51,095 nucleotides of DNA from Candidatus Agathobaculum intestinipullorum (GTDB lineage: Bacteria > Bacillota > Clostridia > Oscillospirales > Butyricicoccaceae): the NCBI GenBank assembly GCA_019117485.1, contig DWZQ01000036.1, positions 1 to 51,095 on the forward strand, read 5' to 3'. Each line of letters opens with the position of its first letter. The first letter of the stretch is position 1. This document shows positions 1-8,812 of this stretch, one piece after another. The position numbers and the translations under genes are program-made. A model generated the notes under the pieces. It was not told the origin of the DNA, did no database searches, and saw only the letters and a list, made by a program, of their open reading frames with translations.

Positions 1-660
1 TAAGTGACGTAGTATCCTAGTCAGCGCATACGATTCCCAGGACGGGCCTAAAAATCCGTAGAAGGGCATATCGATGAAGTCTCTGGTGTTTGCTTCTTAC
101 GCCCAGTTTGGGGTGGATGCTGGAGGTTAAGGCTTGCGGGCGCGCTTCAATGGCATGAAGTACCGACCCGCCTGCCGTGGAGACCCGCGACTGTCGGACA
201 CCTATAGCATCCCTTTTGGGGTTGATGGATGTCCAACGGCACGGGATGAAACCTGTATTGCGGTGCGGCGGCAGCCGCGCGGCAAACGCCGGCCGTTTGG
301 CTGGTGGCCCGCATGGATGCCAAAACGCTGTGTGCAGTGTAGCCTGCCTTGCGTGGCCATGGTGGATATCGTATCCGCCCGTGCCTTCCCGGCCAGGAAG
401 GGATGGGAATTGACGGTTGAAACCATGTCTGCAAAAGAGGCTAAGAATCGTGTTGCCTGCAGTGGAAATCACCTAGGCTATTCAGCAATGAGGCAGGCTG
501 AGGATTGCAGTGCGGACTCAGTGGCAATTCGGTCCCGGTGATGGTAACATCCCGGCACGGACTTTAATGGGAAACCCCCACGACGGCGACGCGTGGCAGT
601 CCGCGGGGAAAGCCAACCGAACCTCAAGCCGCAAGATTAACTCGGCCTGCCGTCACTTAC
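1..660 (+). ncRNA. ole: OLE RNA (ornate, large, extremophilic noncoding RNA)
   Basis: No credible protein gene fits here, yet the stretch is rich in nested helices. Bases 1-9 are the exact complement of 651-659 and would close the whole molecule. Other visible pairs are 146-150 with 157-161, 163-167 with 193-197, 384-389 with 396-401, 558-563 with 598-603 and, nested inside the last, 578-582 with 592-596. The length matches OLE RNA (about 600 nt in Bacillus halodurans), and the position directly upstream of oapA and dxs is the defining OLE context. OLE forms a membrane-bound ribonucleoprotein with OapA and has been linked to stress tolerance and magnesium; its molecular role is not settled. 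The identification rests on context, size and structure, because no covariance search could be run. The 5' end may lie a base or two outside the window, and the promoter is not visible. Confidence 0.88.
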
Positions 661-706
661 TTTTTGATAAAGTGGTCATATGACCTTTGGAATAAGGAGC
701 ATTTCT

Positions 707-1297
707 TTGCAAGCATCGGATAAACCGAAAAAGAAAAACCAACCGTCCCAGAAGCCGCGGCTGGTCAACACCAAGTGGGTGGCGACCATCATGCCGGTCA
801 GCTTTGTGCTGTCGGTTGTGATGAGTTACCTGTCTAACGAGGCGCTGGGCAGTTCGGGTACATTTTTGTCCTTTGTGGTGTTGTTTTTCTTCATCGCACT
901 GGGCATCGTATTTGATATGATCGGCATTGCCGCTGCCTCCGCGACGGAAAAGGAATTCCACTCGATGGCGGCGCACCGCGTGCGCGGCGCCAAGGAGGCC
1001 GTTTGGATGACGCGTAATGCGGAAAAGGTTTCCAGCATCTGTAATGACGTGGTCGGCGATATCTGCGGCATCGTGTCCGGTGCGACGGGCGCGCTGATCG
1101 TGGCGAACATCACTGCGGGCATGAACGGTGTGCAGGTGGTGCTGATTTCGCTTTTGATCACCGGCATGATTTCCGCATTGACCATTGGTGGTAAGGCTGC
1201 GGGTAAGGGCGTGGCAATCGCGTTTAGCAGCCGTGTGCTTTCAATCTGCGGGCGAATCCTGAGTGTGTTGCCGGTTTCGCTTGACGGCAAAAAATAG
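707..1297 (+). CDS. oapA: OapA, OLE RNA-associated membrane protein
   Basis: A 196-residue membrane protein lying 47 bases after the OLE RNA. Its N-terminus is very basic (KPKKK near residue 6, further Lys/Arg to about 23), followed by four hydrophobic segments at about 27-45, 52-75, 115-135 and 140-160. The soluble loop carries Arg/Lys residues, and a D-x3-D motif (Asp114, Asp118) lies at the start of the third segment; this motif is known from OapA. OapA binds OLE RNA and anchors it to the membrane. I chose the TTG at 707 because AAGGAG (694-699) sits seven bases upstream; an in-frame ATG at 680 has no ribosome site and would add nine residues. The dxs start follows 31 bases after the stop, so the genes are probably co-transcribed with the RNA. 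Confidence 0.88.
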   Translation: MQASDKPKKKNQPSQKPRLVNTKWVATIMPVSFVLSVVMSYLSNEALGSSGTFLSFVVLFFFIALGIVFDMIGIAAASATEKEFHSMAAHRVRGAKEAVWMTRNAEKVSSICNDVVGDICGIVSGATGALIVANITAGMNGVQVVLISLLITGMISALTIGGKAAGKGVAIAFSSRVLSICGRILSVLPVSLDGKK

Positions 1298-1328
1298 AGA
1301 AAACCGTTTCCGTGGTGGGAATAACGAT

Positions 1329-3200
1329 ATGAAAAAGTACGGGATTCTGGACAATATCACAAGCCCTGCCGATTTGCGCGGTTTATCATACGACACGCTG
1401 GGCGTGTTGTGTGCGGCGCTGCGCGCGTTTATCGTCGATTCGGTTTCGCGCACGGGGGGACATCTGGCCTCGAACCTTGGCGTGGTCGAATTGGCTGTTG
1501 CGCTTGAGCGGGAGTTCGATTCCTCGCGTGACCGCATCATTTATGATGTGGGCCACCAGAGTTATATCCATAAAATTTTGACCGGCCGCCGTGACCGCTT
1601 TGCTACATTGCGGCAGTACGGCGGTCTTTCCGGTTTTATGAAGCCAGAGGAAAGCGTCGCCGACCCTTGTGTGACGGGGCATGCCTCAAATTCGGTATCG
1701 GTTGCGTTGGGCATGGCGCATGCGCGCACGCTCAAGAATCAGAAATACCATGTGGTCGCCGTGATTGGCGACGGCGCGTTGACTGGTGGCATGGCATATG
1801 AGGCGCTTAGCAGTGCAGGCACGTCGGGTGAGCCGCTGCTTGTGGTGCTCAATGACAACAATATGTCCATTGCAAAGAATGTCGGCGGGCTGAGCCGGCA
1901 TTTGTCGCGTCTGCGCGTCAGCCCGCGATACCTGCACGCCAAAGCGCGAGTGAAGGGGCGTCTGGCGCGTATCCCGGGCGGCGATGCAATTTCACGCGCG
2001 ATCTCGCGCTGCAAGGCGCGCCTCAAGCGTCTGCTGCTGCCGACATCGCTGTTTGAACAGATGGGGTTCACCTATCTCGGCCCGGTCGATGGGCATGACC
2101 TCAAAAGTGTGTGCGAGCTGCTTGCGCAGGCCAAAAAGATGAAAAAACCGGTCTTGCTGCATGTAATGACGCAAAAGGGGCGCGGTTATGTGCCAAGCGA
2201 GCGTGAGCCGGAGAAATACCACGGCGTGTCGCCGTTTGACCCGCTGACCGGCGTGTTTCAGGGCAGTAAAAAAGAGGACTTCTCTGCAAGTTTTGGTCGC
2301 GAACTGTGCGCATTTGCAGAAAAGGACGCGCGCATCTGTGCGATCACGGCGGCTATGCCGTCCGGCACTGGACTGACGCGGTTTTTCCAGCGTTTTCCTG
2401 ATCGCTTTTTTGATGTCGGTATCGCCGAGGAGCACGCGGTCGCAATGGCAGCCGGCATGGCGGCACAGGGACTTGTGCCGGTTGTGGCGATGTATTCCAC
2501 CTTTTTGCAGCGCGCTTACGACCAACTGGTACACGATGTGGCAATCGAACATCTTCATGTCGTGTTCTGTGTCGACCGCGCAGGCATTGTCGGTGCGGAC
2601 GGCGCGACACACAACGGTGTGCTGGATGTGGCGTTCCTGCGCTCGATACCGGGCGTCAAGATTTTCTGCCCGTCAAATTTTGCTGAACTGCGCAGCATGA
2701 TGTCGCATGCCCTGTATCATGAGACAGGCCCGGTTGCCATCCGCTATCCACGTGGGGGCGAGGGTGCCTTCCGCACGGATGCGTCGCATGGGGCGTTGGT
2801 CCGGGTGCGTGAGGCAGCCGGATACGAGGTCACATTGGTCACGCACGGTGTGTTGGTCAATGAAGTCATTGGAGCGGCTGAGGTACTCGCGGAAAAGGGT
2901 GTGCGGGCACAAGTTTATAAGGTTAATGAGATTAGTCCGGCGCTTGACGAAGCGCTCGACGAACAGGCGGCAGACTTGTCTGGCCGCGTGGTCGTGGTCG
3001 AAGATGTGGTCGACAGCGGCAGCTTGGGCGAATGGGTCGCGGCGCGTCGTGATGGTCAGACAGAACGGCTGAATACCGGTGACCGTTTTTTGCCGCATGG
3101 CAGCGTGGGCGAGTTATATCACCATTGCGGATTAGATGCGGCAGGCATTGCAGCGTTTGTGATGAACAACCAACAGGGAAAGGAAGACGGCCTTGGCTAA
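1329..3200 (+). CDS. dxs: 1-deoxy-D-xylulose-5-phosphate synthase
   Basis: Makes 1-deoxy-xylulose 5-phosphate from pyruvate and glyceraldehyde 3-phosphate using thiamine diphosphate, the first step of the MEP isoprenoid pathway. The 623 residues match the family length. The cofactor motif runs from GDGALTGG (about residue 146) to NDNNMSI (about 175). The transketolase central domain has the conserved EEHAVAMAAGMA stretch near residue 368, and VDRAGIVGADGATHNG follows near 417. The ATG at 1329 follows a weak GGTGGGA; the upstream in-frame ATG at 1263 lies inside oapA and gives a non-family extension. The 3' end overlaps tlyA by eight bases. Location beside OLE/oapA and upstream of tlyA-nadK-argR-recN is the usual Firmicute arrangement. 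Confidence 0.97.
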   Translation: MKKYGILDNITSPADLRGLSYDTLGVLCAALRAFIVDSVSRTGGHLASNLGVVELAVALEREFDSSRDRIIYDVGHQSYIHKILTGRRDRFATLRQYGGLSGFMKPEESVADPCVTGHASNSVSVALGMAHARTLKNQKYHVVAVIGDGALTGGMAYEALSSAGTSGEPLLVVLNDNNMSIAKNVGGLSRHLSRLRVSPRYLHAKARVKGRLARIPGGDAISRAISRCKARLKRLLLPTSLFEQMGFTYLGPVDGHDLKSVCELLAQAKKMKKPVLLHVMTQKGRGYVPSEREPEKYHGVSPFDPLTGVFQGSKKEDFSASFGRELCAFAEKDARICAITAAMPSGTGLTRFFQRFPDRFFDVGIAEEHAVAMAAGMAAQGLVPVVAMYSTFLQRAYDQLVHDVAIEHLHVVFCVDRAGIVGADGATHNGVLDVAFLRSIPGVKIFCPSNFAELRSMMSHALYHETGPVAIRYPRGGEGAFRTDASHGALVRVREAAGYEVTLVTHGVLVNEVIGAAEVLAEKGVRAQVYKVNEISPALDEALDEQAADLSGRVVVVEDVVDSGSLGEWVAARRDGQTERLNTGDRFLPHGSVGELYHHCGLDAAGIAAFVMNNQQGKEDGLG

Positions 3201-3990
3201 AAAACGTCTGGACGTATTGCTATTTGAAAAGGGGTTGTGCCCCTCGCGTGAACGCGCAAAAACCGCCATTATGGAGGGCATTGTCTACATTGCGGGTCAG
3301 AAGGCAGGCAAGGCGGGCGATATGGTGGATGAAAACGCTGAGCTTGAGGTGCGTGGCAACGAAAACGCGTTTGTATCACGCGGCGGCAAGAAAATTGAAA
3401 AGGCGCTTGATTATTTTAACATTGACCCTGCAGGGCTGGTTGTGATGGATGTCGGCGCATCAACCGGCGGCTTTACCGACTGCCTGTTGCGTCGCGGCGC
3501 GGATTACGTCTATTCCATTGATGTTGGGTATGGACAGCTCGCGTGGAGCTTGCGGCAGGACGCGCGCGTCAAGTGCATGGAGCGCACGAATATCCGCTAT
3601 GTCACGCCTGACATGCTCGACCGCACGCCGTCCCTATGTGTGATTGACGTATCGTTTATCTCGCTGCGGCTGGTGTTGCCGGTCGTTTCCGGCTTGCTGA
3701 CCGAGGATGGGCGTGTTGCCTGTCTGATCAAGCCGCAGTTTGAAGCGGGCAAGGGCAAGGTCGGCAAAAAAGGCGTTGTCCGTGAGCCAGCCATTCACCT
3801 TGAGGTGCTCGAACAGTTTGTTGAAAACGCGCACGCAGCAGGCTTTGCTGTACGCGATGTGACTTTCTCGCCCATCAAAGGGCCGGAGGGCAACATAGAG
3901 TTTCTGGGCTATCTGTTCAAGCAAGGCGAGGACAGCGTACCCGACCTGCGGATGGTCGTGCAGCAGGCACATGACGAATTGGACGGCTGA
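3193..3990 (+). CDS. tlyA: TlyA family rRNA 2'-O-methyltransferase / hemolysin-like
   Basis: A 265-residue protein with an N-terminal S4 RNA-binding domain (about residues 3-60, beginning KKRLDVLLFEKGL) and an FtsJ-like Rossmann methyltransferase domain. The SAM loop is DVGASTGGFTDCLL near residue 85, and the IKPQFEAGK stretch near 180 belongs to the catalytic domain. TlyA proteins methylate ribose 2'-OH groups of 16S and 23S rRNA; the YqxC-type Firmicute homologues are less well studied. The start is a TTG overlapping the dxs stop by eight bases, with AGGAAG upstream, so translation is likely coupled to dxs. nadK starts five bases after the stop. Confidence 0.93.
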   Translation: MAKKRLDVLLFEKGLCPSRERAKTAIMEGIVYIAGQKAGKAGDMVDENAELEVRGNENAFVSRGGKKIEKALDYFNIDPAGLVVMDVGASTGGFTDCLLRRGADYVYSIDVGYGQLAWSLRQDARVKCMERTNIRYVTPDMLDRTPSLCVIDVSFISLRLVLPVVSGLLTEDGRVACLIKPQFEAGKGKVGKKGVVREPAIHLEVLEQFVENAHAAGFAVRDVTFSPIKGPEGNIEFLGYLFKQGEDSVPDLRMVVQQAHDELDG

Positions 3991-3995
3991 GACAG

Positions 3996-4844
3996 ATGAA
4001 AACGATCTTTATCTATCCCAACACGCGCAAGGAAGGCGCACGTGCTGTGTTGCCGCAGGTTTGCGACCGGTTGCGGCGTGAAGGGGTGCGGCTGATGTTG
4101 CCGTTGCAGTTCCGCACGACAACGTCCGGGATTGAGGATGTGGATTACATCGAAACAGGCGACGCGGTGCGTCTGGCGGATCTGGCCGTTGTGCTGGGCG
4201 GGGATGGTACCATGTTGCGTTTGGCGCGTGCCGCCGCGCAGCAGGAGCTGCCGATGCTGGGCATCAATGTCGGCCATGTTGGTTTTATGACTGAACTGGA
4301 ACCGGTCGAATTAAACCAGATGGAAAAGCTATTCGATGGGGATTATACGATCGACAGCCGCATGATGCTGCACGTTGCAGTGCAGCGGCAAGGGCGTGTG
4401 GTATATGAGAACGACGCGCTCAATGATATCGTGCTGGCCAAAGGCACGGCGTTCCGCGTGGTGCGTGTGCGTTTTGCCGCGGATGACGAGCAGGTCACGC
4501 ACTTCAGCGGCGATGGCTTGATTGTCGCCACGCCGACCGGCACAACGGCCTACGGCCTGTCTGCGGGTGGGCCGGTGATTGAGCCGAGTGCGGAGAACAT
4601 AGCGGTTATCCCGATCTGTGCGCATGCGCTGACGGCAAAATCGTTTGTCTTTGCGCCCGAACGACGGATTTCCCTCAGTGCGGCCTGCGAAGGTGGCAGC
4701 GAGGTGTTCCTGTCGGCGGATGGCGGGCAGGGTTTTGCTATCCGGCCGGACGACCGTGTTGAGATCACGCGCTCGCCGTTGCGTACCCATTTGGTGCGCC
4801 TTAAAGGACTAAGTTTTTATCAGATTTTGCAGCAAAAGCTCTGA
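3996..4844 (+). CDS. nadK: NAD kinase
   Basis: Phosphorylates NAD to NADP in the cytoplasm. The 282 residues have the family layout: a Rossmann-like N-terminal domain with the GGDGTMLRLARAA motif at about 68, a conserved NDI motif near 145, and a C-terminal domain with GTTAYGLSAGGP near 182. It lies five bases after tlyA and 13 bases before argR in the compact operon that starts at OLE/oapA. The position between tlyA and argR is the same as in Bacillus. Nothing unusual is seen in length or motifs. Confidence 0.97.
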   Translation: MKTIFIYPNTRKEGARAVLPQVCDRLRREGVRLMLPLQFRTTTSGIEDVDYIETGDAVRLADLAVVLGGDGTMLRLARAAAQQELPMLGINVGHVGFMTELEPVELNQMEKLFDGDYTIDSRMMLHVAVQRQGRVVYENDALNDIVLAKGTAFRVVRVRFAADDEQVTHFSGDGLIVATPTGTTAYGLSAGGPVIEPSAENIAVIPICAHALTAKSFVFAPERRISLSAACEGGSEVFLSADGGQGFAIRPDDRVEITRSPLRTHLVRLKGLSFYQILQQKL

Positions 4845-4857
4845 CAGGGGGCGGAAC

Positions 4858-5313
4858 ATGAAATTTCAACGACAGGCAAAAATCCTTGAACTCATCGACC
4901 GGTTTGAGATCGAAACGCAGGAGGATCTGACCGATCATCTGCGCGCACTGGGCTATAACACCACACAGGCAACGGTCTCACGCGATATCAAGGAATTGCG
5001 GCTGATTAAATCGCTTTCAGCAGAGACCGGCAAATATAAATACACAGCGGCTACTGCGGGCGCGGCGGATAGTTTTACTTCCCGCCTGCGCAACATTTTC
5101 CGTGAGTGCGTCACGGAGATCAACGCTGCGCAGAATATGGTGGTCATCAAAACGCTGCCCGGCCTGGGGCAGGCGGCTGCTATGGCAATTGATGCAATGC
5201 GTGCTTCCGATGTGGTTGGCACGCTGGGCGGCGATGATACGGTGTTTGCCGTTATGCGTGACAACGAGAGTGCTATGCGGTTTTGCCAGCAGGCGCAGGA
5301 TATTTTGAAGTAA
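4858..5313 (+). CDS. argR: Arginine repressor ArgR/AhrC
   Basis: A 151-residue hexameric transcription regulator of arginine metabolism. The N-terminal winged helix (about 1-70) carries the SRDIKELRLIK recognition region. The C-terminal domain (80-151) carries the arginine-binding and oligomerisation motif GTLGGDDTVF at about 121. In the family, arginine acts as corepressor. The gene sits between nadK and recN, as in Bacillus, with a GGGGCGG ribosome site just upstream of the ATG. No arginine biosynthesis gene lies in this window, so its targets are elsewhere. Confidence 0.96.
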   Translation: MKFQRQAKILELIDRFEIETQEDLTDHLRALGYNTTQATVSRDIKELRLIKSLSAETGKYKYTAATAGAADSFTSRLRNIFRECVTEINAAQNMVVIKTLPGLGQAAAMAIDAMRASDVVGTLGGDDTVFAVMRDNESAMRFCQQAQDILK

Positions 5314-5331
5314 AAAGGGGAGGAAGCGGCG

Positions 5332-7011
5332 ATGCTGCAATTACTCCACATTGAAAATATTGCGGTCATCGAGCGGGCGGATATCGAACTGGAAGATGGG
5401 CTGACCGTACTGTCCGGTGAAACCGGCGCAGGTAAGTCGATTGTGATCGACTCGGTTGGCGCGATCCTTGGCCGGCGTGTCAGCCGCGATTTGGTGCGCG
5501 CGGGCGCGGATAAGGGCTTTGTCAGTGCGGTGTTTACAGATCTGTCGGATGGGTTGGTTGCGCTGCTCGAAGAACTTTCGCTGACAGGCGACGAGCCGGA
5601 CACGCTGCATATCCAGCGGCAGATCACGGCAGATGGAAAAAGCTCCTGTCGGGTGAATATGAAGCCGGTGTCGGTATCGGTACTGCGGCAGTTGTCTCCG
5701 TTTCTCATCGATATCCACGGTCAGAACGACGGACAGAAGCTGCTCGATGAGCAGCATCACATCGACTATCTGGATGGTTACGCCGGGCTGGACGGCCTGC
5801 TTGCAAAGTACCGTCCCCGGTATCAGGCGCTGCTCGCCCTGCGGCGTGAGATTACAGCGCTCGAAACCGGTGAGCAGGAGCGTTTGCAGCGCATTGACAT
5901 GCTGTCCTTCCACAAGGAGGAAATCGAGCAGGCGGCGTTGCAGCCGGACGAGGATGAAACGCTTGCCCAGCGCAAAGCGTATTTCGATCACGCAGGCAAG
6001 GTTGCAGGCGCGCTGAACGAGGCGCGGCTGGCGCTGAACGGTGACGACGAGGTGGGCGGCGCGTGCGCGCTGCTCGATCAGGTAGCGGCGGCGCTGGCTG
6101 GACTGCATGAAGTTTCGGAAGCGTTTGACACGATGGCCGAGCAGGCCGAGGAGGTGCGCCTGCTGGCCGCCGATTTGCGAGATAGCGTGGTCAGCCGCAG
6201 CGATAATCTGGACTTTTCCCCGGCGGAGCGGGAGTGGGTCGAGCAGCGGCTTGATCTGATCTACCGCCTCAAACAGAAGTACGGCGGCACGCTCGGGGAG
6301 ATTGCAGCCTATCACGACCGTATTACGGCGGAACTGGAAACGCTGGCCGATTCGGACAACCGGCGTGATGCGTTGCGTGAACAGTATCGTGCGGAACTGG
6401 CAGAAGCCAAGCGTCTGGCAGGCGAGATTACGGCGCGGCGGCGCGCGGCGGCGGCAAAACTGGAGAAGGAAATCGTGCGTGAACTGGCCGGTCTGGACAT
6501 GGACAAGGTGAAAATGCGCGTGGCGGTGCATACGGGTACGAAGCTTGCGGCGCATGGGTTCGATACGGTGACGTTTGAGATTTCGGTCAACCCGGGCGAG
6601 CCGGAAAAACCGCTTTCCAAGGTGGCGTCCGGCGGCGAGCTGAGCCGCATCATGCTGGCGCTTAAAAATGTGCTGACGGCGGGCGAGGAGGTCGGTATGC
6701 TGATCTTTGACGAGATCGACACCGGTGTTTCCGGCCACGCGGCGCAGCAGATTGCGCGCAAACTGTCTGCGATTGCAAAGAAAAAGCAGACGCTTTGCGT
6801 AACACATTTGCCGCAGATTGCGGCGATGGGGGACCACCATCTGCGCATTGCCAAATCGGTACAGGGCGGACGCAGCTTTACCGCGGTCAGCCCGATGGAT
6901 CGGGCGCACCGTGTTGATGAGATCGCGCGGCTGCTGTCCGGTGAGCAGATTTCGGATGCTGCGCGGCGCAATGCAGAGGAACTGCTTGACGCGGCGCGGC
7001 AGGAGGGGTAG
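5332..7011 (+). CDS. recN: DNA repair protein RecN
   Basis: An SMC-like ATPase that acts early in double-strand break repair. The 559 residues show the N-terminal Walker A GETGAGKS at about 30, a central coiled-coil region rich in Glu, Ala, Arg and Gln (about 150-380), the ABC-type signature ASGGELSRI near 431 and Walker B LIFDEIDTG near 458. It starts 18 bases after argR with GGGGAGG upstream and is probably the last gene of the operon. No intrinsic terminator is visible before tyrS, so some read-through into tyrS is possible. Confidence 0.97.
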   Translation: MLQLLHIENIAVIERADIELEDGLTVLSGETGAGKSIVIDSVGAILGRRVSRDLVRAGADKGFVSAVFTDLSDGLVALLEELSLTGDEPDTLHIQRQITADGKSSCRVNMKPVSVSVLRQLSPFLIDIHGQNDGQKLLDEQHHIDYLDGYAGLDGLLAKYRPRYQALLALRREITALETGEQERLQRIDMLSFHKEEIEQAALQPDEDETLAQRKAYFDHAGKVAGALNEARLALNGDDEVGGACALLDQVAAALAGLHEVSEAFDTMAEQAEEVRLLAADLRDSVVSRSDNLDFSPAEREWVEQRLDLIYRLKQKYGGTLGEIAAYHDRITAELETLADSDNRRDALREQYRAELAEAKRLAGEITARRRAAAAKLEKEIVRELAGLDMDKVKMRVAVHTGTKLAAHGFDTVTFEISVNPGEPEKPLSKVASGGELSRIMLALKNVLTAGEEVGMLIFDEIDTGVSGHAAQQIARKLSAIAKKKQTLCVTHLPQIAAMGDHHLRIAKSVQGGRSFTAVSPMDRAHRVDEIARLLSGEQISDAARRNAEELLDAARQEG

Positions 7012-7089
7012 CGCATGGTCATTATTGACGAGCGGTATAAGGAGCGCGCCCCGTGAGCGGCTCACGCCATAGGATAACGGTATAAAAAT

Positions 7090-7095
7090 TATAAT
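7090..7095 (+). promoter_or_regulatory. Possible -10 element for tyrS
   Basis: A TATAAT hexamer sits 20 bases before the tyrS start in an AT-rich patch, with a GGAG site between the two. No good -35 hexamer stands at the expected distance. The gap from recN is only 103 bases, which leaves no room for a T-box leader. Confidence 0.35.
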
Positions 7096-7114
7096 AGATG
7101 CAGGAGAAATTCAC

Positions 7115-8338
7115 ATGACAGTTTACGAAGAACTCAAGGCGCGCGGGTTAATCGCGCAAGTGACCAATGAGCAGGAGATCAGCGAAATGATCAACAACGG
7201 CAAGGCCACGTTTTATATTGGCTTTGACCCAACGGCGGACAGCCTGCATGTCGGTCACTTTATGGCGCTGTGCCTGATGAAGCGCTTGCAGATGGCAGGC
7301 AATAAGCCGATCGCGCTGATCGGCGGCGGCACGGGCATGGTTGGCGACCCGTCCGGGCGCACCGATATGCGCTCGATGATGACGGTTGAGACCATCGAGC
7401 ACAACTGTGCCTGCTTCAAAAAGCAGATGGAGCGCTTTATTGAATTTGGCGAAGGCAAGGCGCAGATGGTCAATAACGCCGACTGGCTGATGAATCTGAA
7501 CTATATCGAGTTGCTGCGCGAGGTAGGTGCATGCTTCTCGGTCAATAATATGCTGCGCGCCGAGTGCTATAAGCAGCGTATGGAAAAGGGGTTGAGCTTC
7601 CTCGAGTTCAACTACATGATCATGCAGTCCTACGACTTCTACTACCTGTTCCAGCATTACGGCTGTAACATGCAGTTCGGCGGCAACGACCAGTGGTCGA
7701 ACATGCTGGGCGGTACTGAGCTGATTCGCCGTAAGCTGGGCAAGGATGCGCATGCTATGACCATTACGCTGCTGCTGAACTCCGAGGGTAAGAAGATGGG
7801 CAAAACCGCGTCCGGCGCTGTTTGGCTGGACCCGAACAAGACTTCGCCTTACGATTTCTTCCAGTACTGGCGCAACGTTGACGACGCGGACGTGCTCAAC
7901 TGCATCCGCATGCTGACCTTCCTGCCGCTCGAGCAGATCGAGGAGATGGACAAGTGGGAAGGCGCACAGCTGAACAAGGCCAAGGAAATCCTTGCTTACG
8001 AGCTGACTGAACTGGTACACGGCAAGGAGGAGGCTGACAAGGCGATGGAGGCCGCTAAGAACATCTTTGCAGGCGGCGGCTCGAGCGAAAATATGCCGAC
8101 GACTACGCTGACCGACGCAGATTTCACCGACGGTCAGATCGGTGTACTGACACTGCTGGTCAAGTGCGGCCTTGCCTCGTCCAATGGCGAAGCGCGCAAG
8201 CTCGTGCAGGGCGGCGGCGTTTCGATCGACGGCGAGAAAGTTGCGGATTTCAAGCAGATGCTGGACAAGGACTTCTTCCAGCAGGAGCGCATGGTGAAAA
8301 AGGGTAAAAAGACCTTCCACAAGGTCGTGCTCGGTTGA
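7115..8338 (+). CDS. tyrS: Tyrosyl-tRNA synthetase
   Basis: Charges tRNA-Tyr. The 407-residue class I synthetase has the HIGH-like motif HVGH at about residue 45, the tyrosine pocket segment GGGTGMVGDPSGR near 70 and the KMSKS-equivalent KKMGKT near 228. A C-terminal S4 domain (about 345-407) contains NGEARKLVQGGGV. The start is preceded by CAGGAGA. Unlike thrS in this window it has no T-box leader. The gene ends in a strong bidirectional hairpin shared with trxA. Confidence 0.97.
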   Translation: MTVYEELKARGLIAQVTNEQEISEMINNGKATFYIGFDPTADSLHVGHFMALCLMKRLQMAGNKPIALIGGGTGMVGDPSGRTDMRSMMTVETIEHNCACFKKQMERFIEFGEGKAQMVNNADWLMNLNYIELLREVGACFSVNNMLRAECYKQRMEKGLSFLEFNYMIMQSYDFYYLFQHYGCNMQFGGNDQWSNMLGGTELIRRKLGKDAHAMTITLLLNSEGKKMGKTASGAVWLDPNKTSPYDFFQYWRNVDDADVLNCIRMLTFLPLEQIEEMDKWEGAQLNKAKEILAYELTELVHGKEEADKAMEAAKNIFAGGGSSENMPTTTLTDADFTDGQIGVLTLLVKCGLASSNGEARKLVQGGGVSIDGEKVADFKQMLDKDFFQQERMVKKGKKTFHKVVLG

Positions 8339-8352
8339 TATTAGGGCAATAC

Positions 8353-8390
8353 GCAAAAGCGCTGTGGCCGTAAGGCCACAGCGCTTTTGC
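8353..8390. terminator. Bidirectional terminator between tyrS and trxA
   Basis: A 17-bp perfect stem (8353-8369 with 8374-8390) around a GTAA loop. A-rich and T-rich bases lie in the outer stem, so it can serve both convergent genes. Confidence 0.85.
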
Positions 8391-8440
8391 CACATAATGT
8401 GGAATAAGGGAAAATAAAAGGGTGGTAAAGTAGAAAGGAG

Positions 8441-8746
8441 TTAAAGTAAGGAAAGAATCTGTGCCTTGGGCTGCGCACCCATCGTGCGGTTTGCAACCTT
8501 GCCGTTCTTCATGACCACGAGCGTCGGGATGCTCATGACCTGGAACGCGCCGGCCAGTTCGGGTTGTTCGTCTACGTTGATCTTGCCGACCTTGATATCG
8601 CTCTTTTCCTCAGCGATTTCATCAATAATCGGGGAGACCATGCGGCACGGGCCGCACCAGCTTGCCCAGAAGTCGAGCAGCACGGGCTTGTCGCTCTGCA
8701 AAACCTGCTCTTCAAAGTTATCTTTCGTGATATGCAGTACAGCCAT
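8441..8746 (-). CDS. trxA: Thioredoxin
   Basis: A 101-residue thiol-disulfide oxidoreductase. The active site is WCGPC at residues 30-34, and the cis-proline loop SIPTL has Pro74. The buried Asp25 and Trp27 in the DFWASW strand are conserved. The ribosome site AAAGGAGA precedes the ATG. It is slightly shorter at the C-terminus than E. coli Trx but keeps all core elements. It is divergent from apbE; a TGTGAC palindrome in the shared intergenic region could link control of the two. Confidence 0.97.
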   Translation of the reverse strand: MAVLHITKDNFEEQVLQSDKPVLLDFWASWCGPCRMVSPIIDEIAEEKSDIKVGKINVDEQPELAGAFQVMSIPTLVVMKNGKVANRTMGAQPKAQILSLL

Positions 8747-8812
8747 CGTTCATTCTCCTTTGCGGTGTTTTTTCTTTGTGACTGTATGATACCACAGGTA
8801 CGGGGGTGCTTC

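Noticed and set aside
17-541. Several open frames on both strands inside the first 650 bases.
   Set aside because: They overlap one another, have no ribosome sites and match no family; the DNA shows RNA helix pairing instead, as expected for OLE RNA.
7017-7058. A possible 13-codon frame between recN and tyrS.
   Set aside because: It is too short, has no ribosome site and shows no leader-peptide logic such as a run of Tyr codons.
5341-7065. A 574-codon open frame on the minus strand opposite recN.
   Set aside because: It mirrors a clear recN gene with all motifs; the protein is Arg/Gln/His-rich with no family match. Long antisense frames are common in GC-rich coding DNA.
7012-7114. Possible T-box leader for tyrS, also checked before gltX, glnS and proS.
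   Set aside because: The gaps are about 100 bases or less, or lack the T-box signature; only the thrS leader has it.
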